Positions 6,399-6,778 of a stretch of DNA of 6,778 nucleotides are shown piece after piece. Numbering within the stretch: position 1 is the first letter of the stretch; every line of letters begins with the position of its first letter. A program made the translations under genes and the position numbers. This DNA comes from Saprospiraceae bacterium (GTDB lineage: Bacteria > Bacteroidota > Bacteroidia > Chitinophagales > Saprospiraceae): positions 1 through 6,778 of the forward strand of contig JALZVN010000101.1 of NCBI GenBank assembly GCA_023299965.1, read 5' to 3'. The notes beneath the pieces are model-generated. The model worked only from the letters and a program-made list of their open reading frames with translations. It had not been told where the DNA came from and did not search any database.

Positions 6399-6778
6399 AT
6401 GCATAAAATACTACAAAATTTTAAAGGGATAATAAGTCTTATAAAAAAAGTACCAGGGTTGTTTACAGCAATTAAATGGGTTGTAGTTCATATTCTTTAC
6501 CCTTCCGGTCTTTTTGACAGTTATATATTGAATAATAAAAAATTACTTACTCCAGATTGGGAAAGTAGAATAAATGACGTTGTTATAAGTCCTGATAATA
6601 AAGACATACCTAGAGTGCCTGATGCAGGAAAAGTAGTGAGAGGAAAACAAATTATGCATAATGGTTTAAGAATAAATCTAGGTAGTTATTATGGCCCTGA
6701 ATTTGTTCAAATGTTTTACAAAAATAAAGGCGTCCATGAACCACAGGAAGAAAAAATATTTCAAGAAGTACTTAAAGA
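6399..6778 (+). CDS. FkbM-family methyltransferase-like protein, N-terminal part, 3' partial
   Basis: An ATG 8 bases after the flippase stop opens a frame of 126 codons with no stop before the window edge. The segment from residue 86, MHNGLRINLGSYYGPEF, followed by GVHEPQEEKIFQEVLK at 111-126, resembles the region just ahead of the S-adenosylmethionine motif in FkbM-type methyltransferases of polysaccharide loci, where HEPQEE..F..VL precedes an ELG glycine-rich loop. That loop would fall just past the window edge, so the cofactor site cannot be confirmed. The first 45 residues are basic with one hydrophobic stretch (about 20-39), which may be peripheral or weakly membrane-associated. The probable role is O-methylation of a sugar hydroxyl in the repeat unit. 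The match is from memory of the family and rests mainly on the HEPQEE segment. Codon use is as AT-rich as the flippase. Confidence 0.6.
   Translation, partial: MHKILQNFKGIISLIKKVPGLFTAIKWVVVHILYPSGLFDSYILNNKKLLTPDWESRINDVVISPDNKDIPRVPDAGKVVRGKQIMHNGLRINLGSYYGPEFVQMFYKNKGVHEPQEEKIFQEVLK

Larger units (their letters stand above)
162..6778 (+). other. Polysaccharide biosynthesis operon (continues past the right edge)
   Basis: Seven consecutive same-strand genes have junctions of +3, +7, -4, -4, -4 and +8 bases, with no space for internal promoters or terminators. The first five form a complete route from a UDP-HexNAc to a UDP-diacetamido-dideoxy-hexuronate, followed by export and modification genes. 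cysN ends 61 bases upstream with no evident terminator, so read-through from it is plausible. Confidence 0.75.

Noticed and set aside
6396..6660. Direct repeat ATTATGCATA at 6396-6405 and 6651-6660
   Set aside because: It is a single 10-base AT-rich match within one coding region, with no flanking structure, and is likely chance.

Overview
The window is a stretch of a surface-polysaccharide biosynthesis locus from an AT-rich bacterium. All genes lie on the + strand and are packed end to end. Three features point to a member of the Bacteroidota, probably aquatic or marine: low GC, no recognisable Shine-Dalgarno sequences, and the protein style (for example the KIQMVDL-type start of the aminotransferase). 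The phylum is an inference from style. No rRNA or other taxonomic marker is present.

Layout. Positions 1-100 hold the last 32 codons of cysN, the GTPase subunit of ATP sulfurylase. A 61-base gap follows, containing a short inverted repeat but no convincing promoter or terminator. Positions 162-5071 carry five nucleotide-sugar genes: a TviB/WbpO-type UDP-N-acetylhexosamine C6-dehydrogenase, a TviC/WbpP-type C4-epimerase, a WbpE-type PLP aminotransferase, a WbpD-type left-handed beta-helix N-acetyltransferase and a WbpB/WlbA-type 3-dehydrogenase. Positions 5068-6390 encode a Wzx-like flippase with about a dozen membrane segments. Positions 6399-6778 begin a gene that runs off the edge and looks like an FkbM-family methyltransferase. 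Gene spacing is -4 to +8 bases from 1502 onward, so 162 to the right edge is almost certainly one operon. Two genes use TTG start codons that overlap the previous stop as TTGA.

How the genes work together. The dehydrogenase and epimerase should turn UDP-GlcNAc into UDP-GlcNAcA and/or UDP-GalNAcA, as in the Salmonella Vi and P. aeruginosa O6 pathways. The WbpB/WbpE/WbpD trio oxidises C3, transaminates it and N-acetylates it, as in P. aeruginosa O5 and Bordetella. This gives a UDP-2,3-diacetamido-2,3-dideoxy-hexuronic acid. No WbpI-type 2-epimerase is seen, so the predicted product is the gluco or, if the C4-epimerase acts on the same intermediate, the galacto isomer. The flippase would export the lipid-linked repeat unit, the FkbM-like enzyme may O-methylate a sugar, and the adjacent sulfate-activation gene hints that the glycan may be sulfated.

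Each family is known. What deserves attention is the combination of modules, an apparent 16-residue insertion in the dehydrogenase, the unusual starts, and an abrupt change in composition at the 3-dehydrogenase/flippase junction. I see no CRISPR, mobile element, RNA gene or clearly new system.
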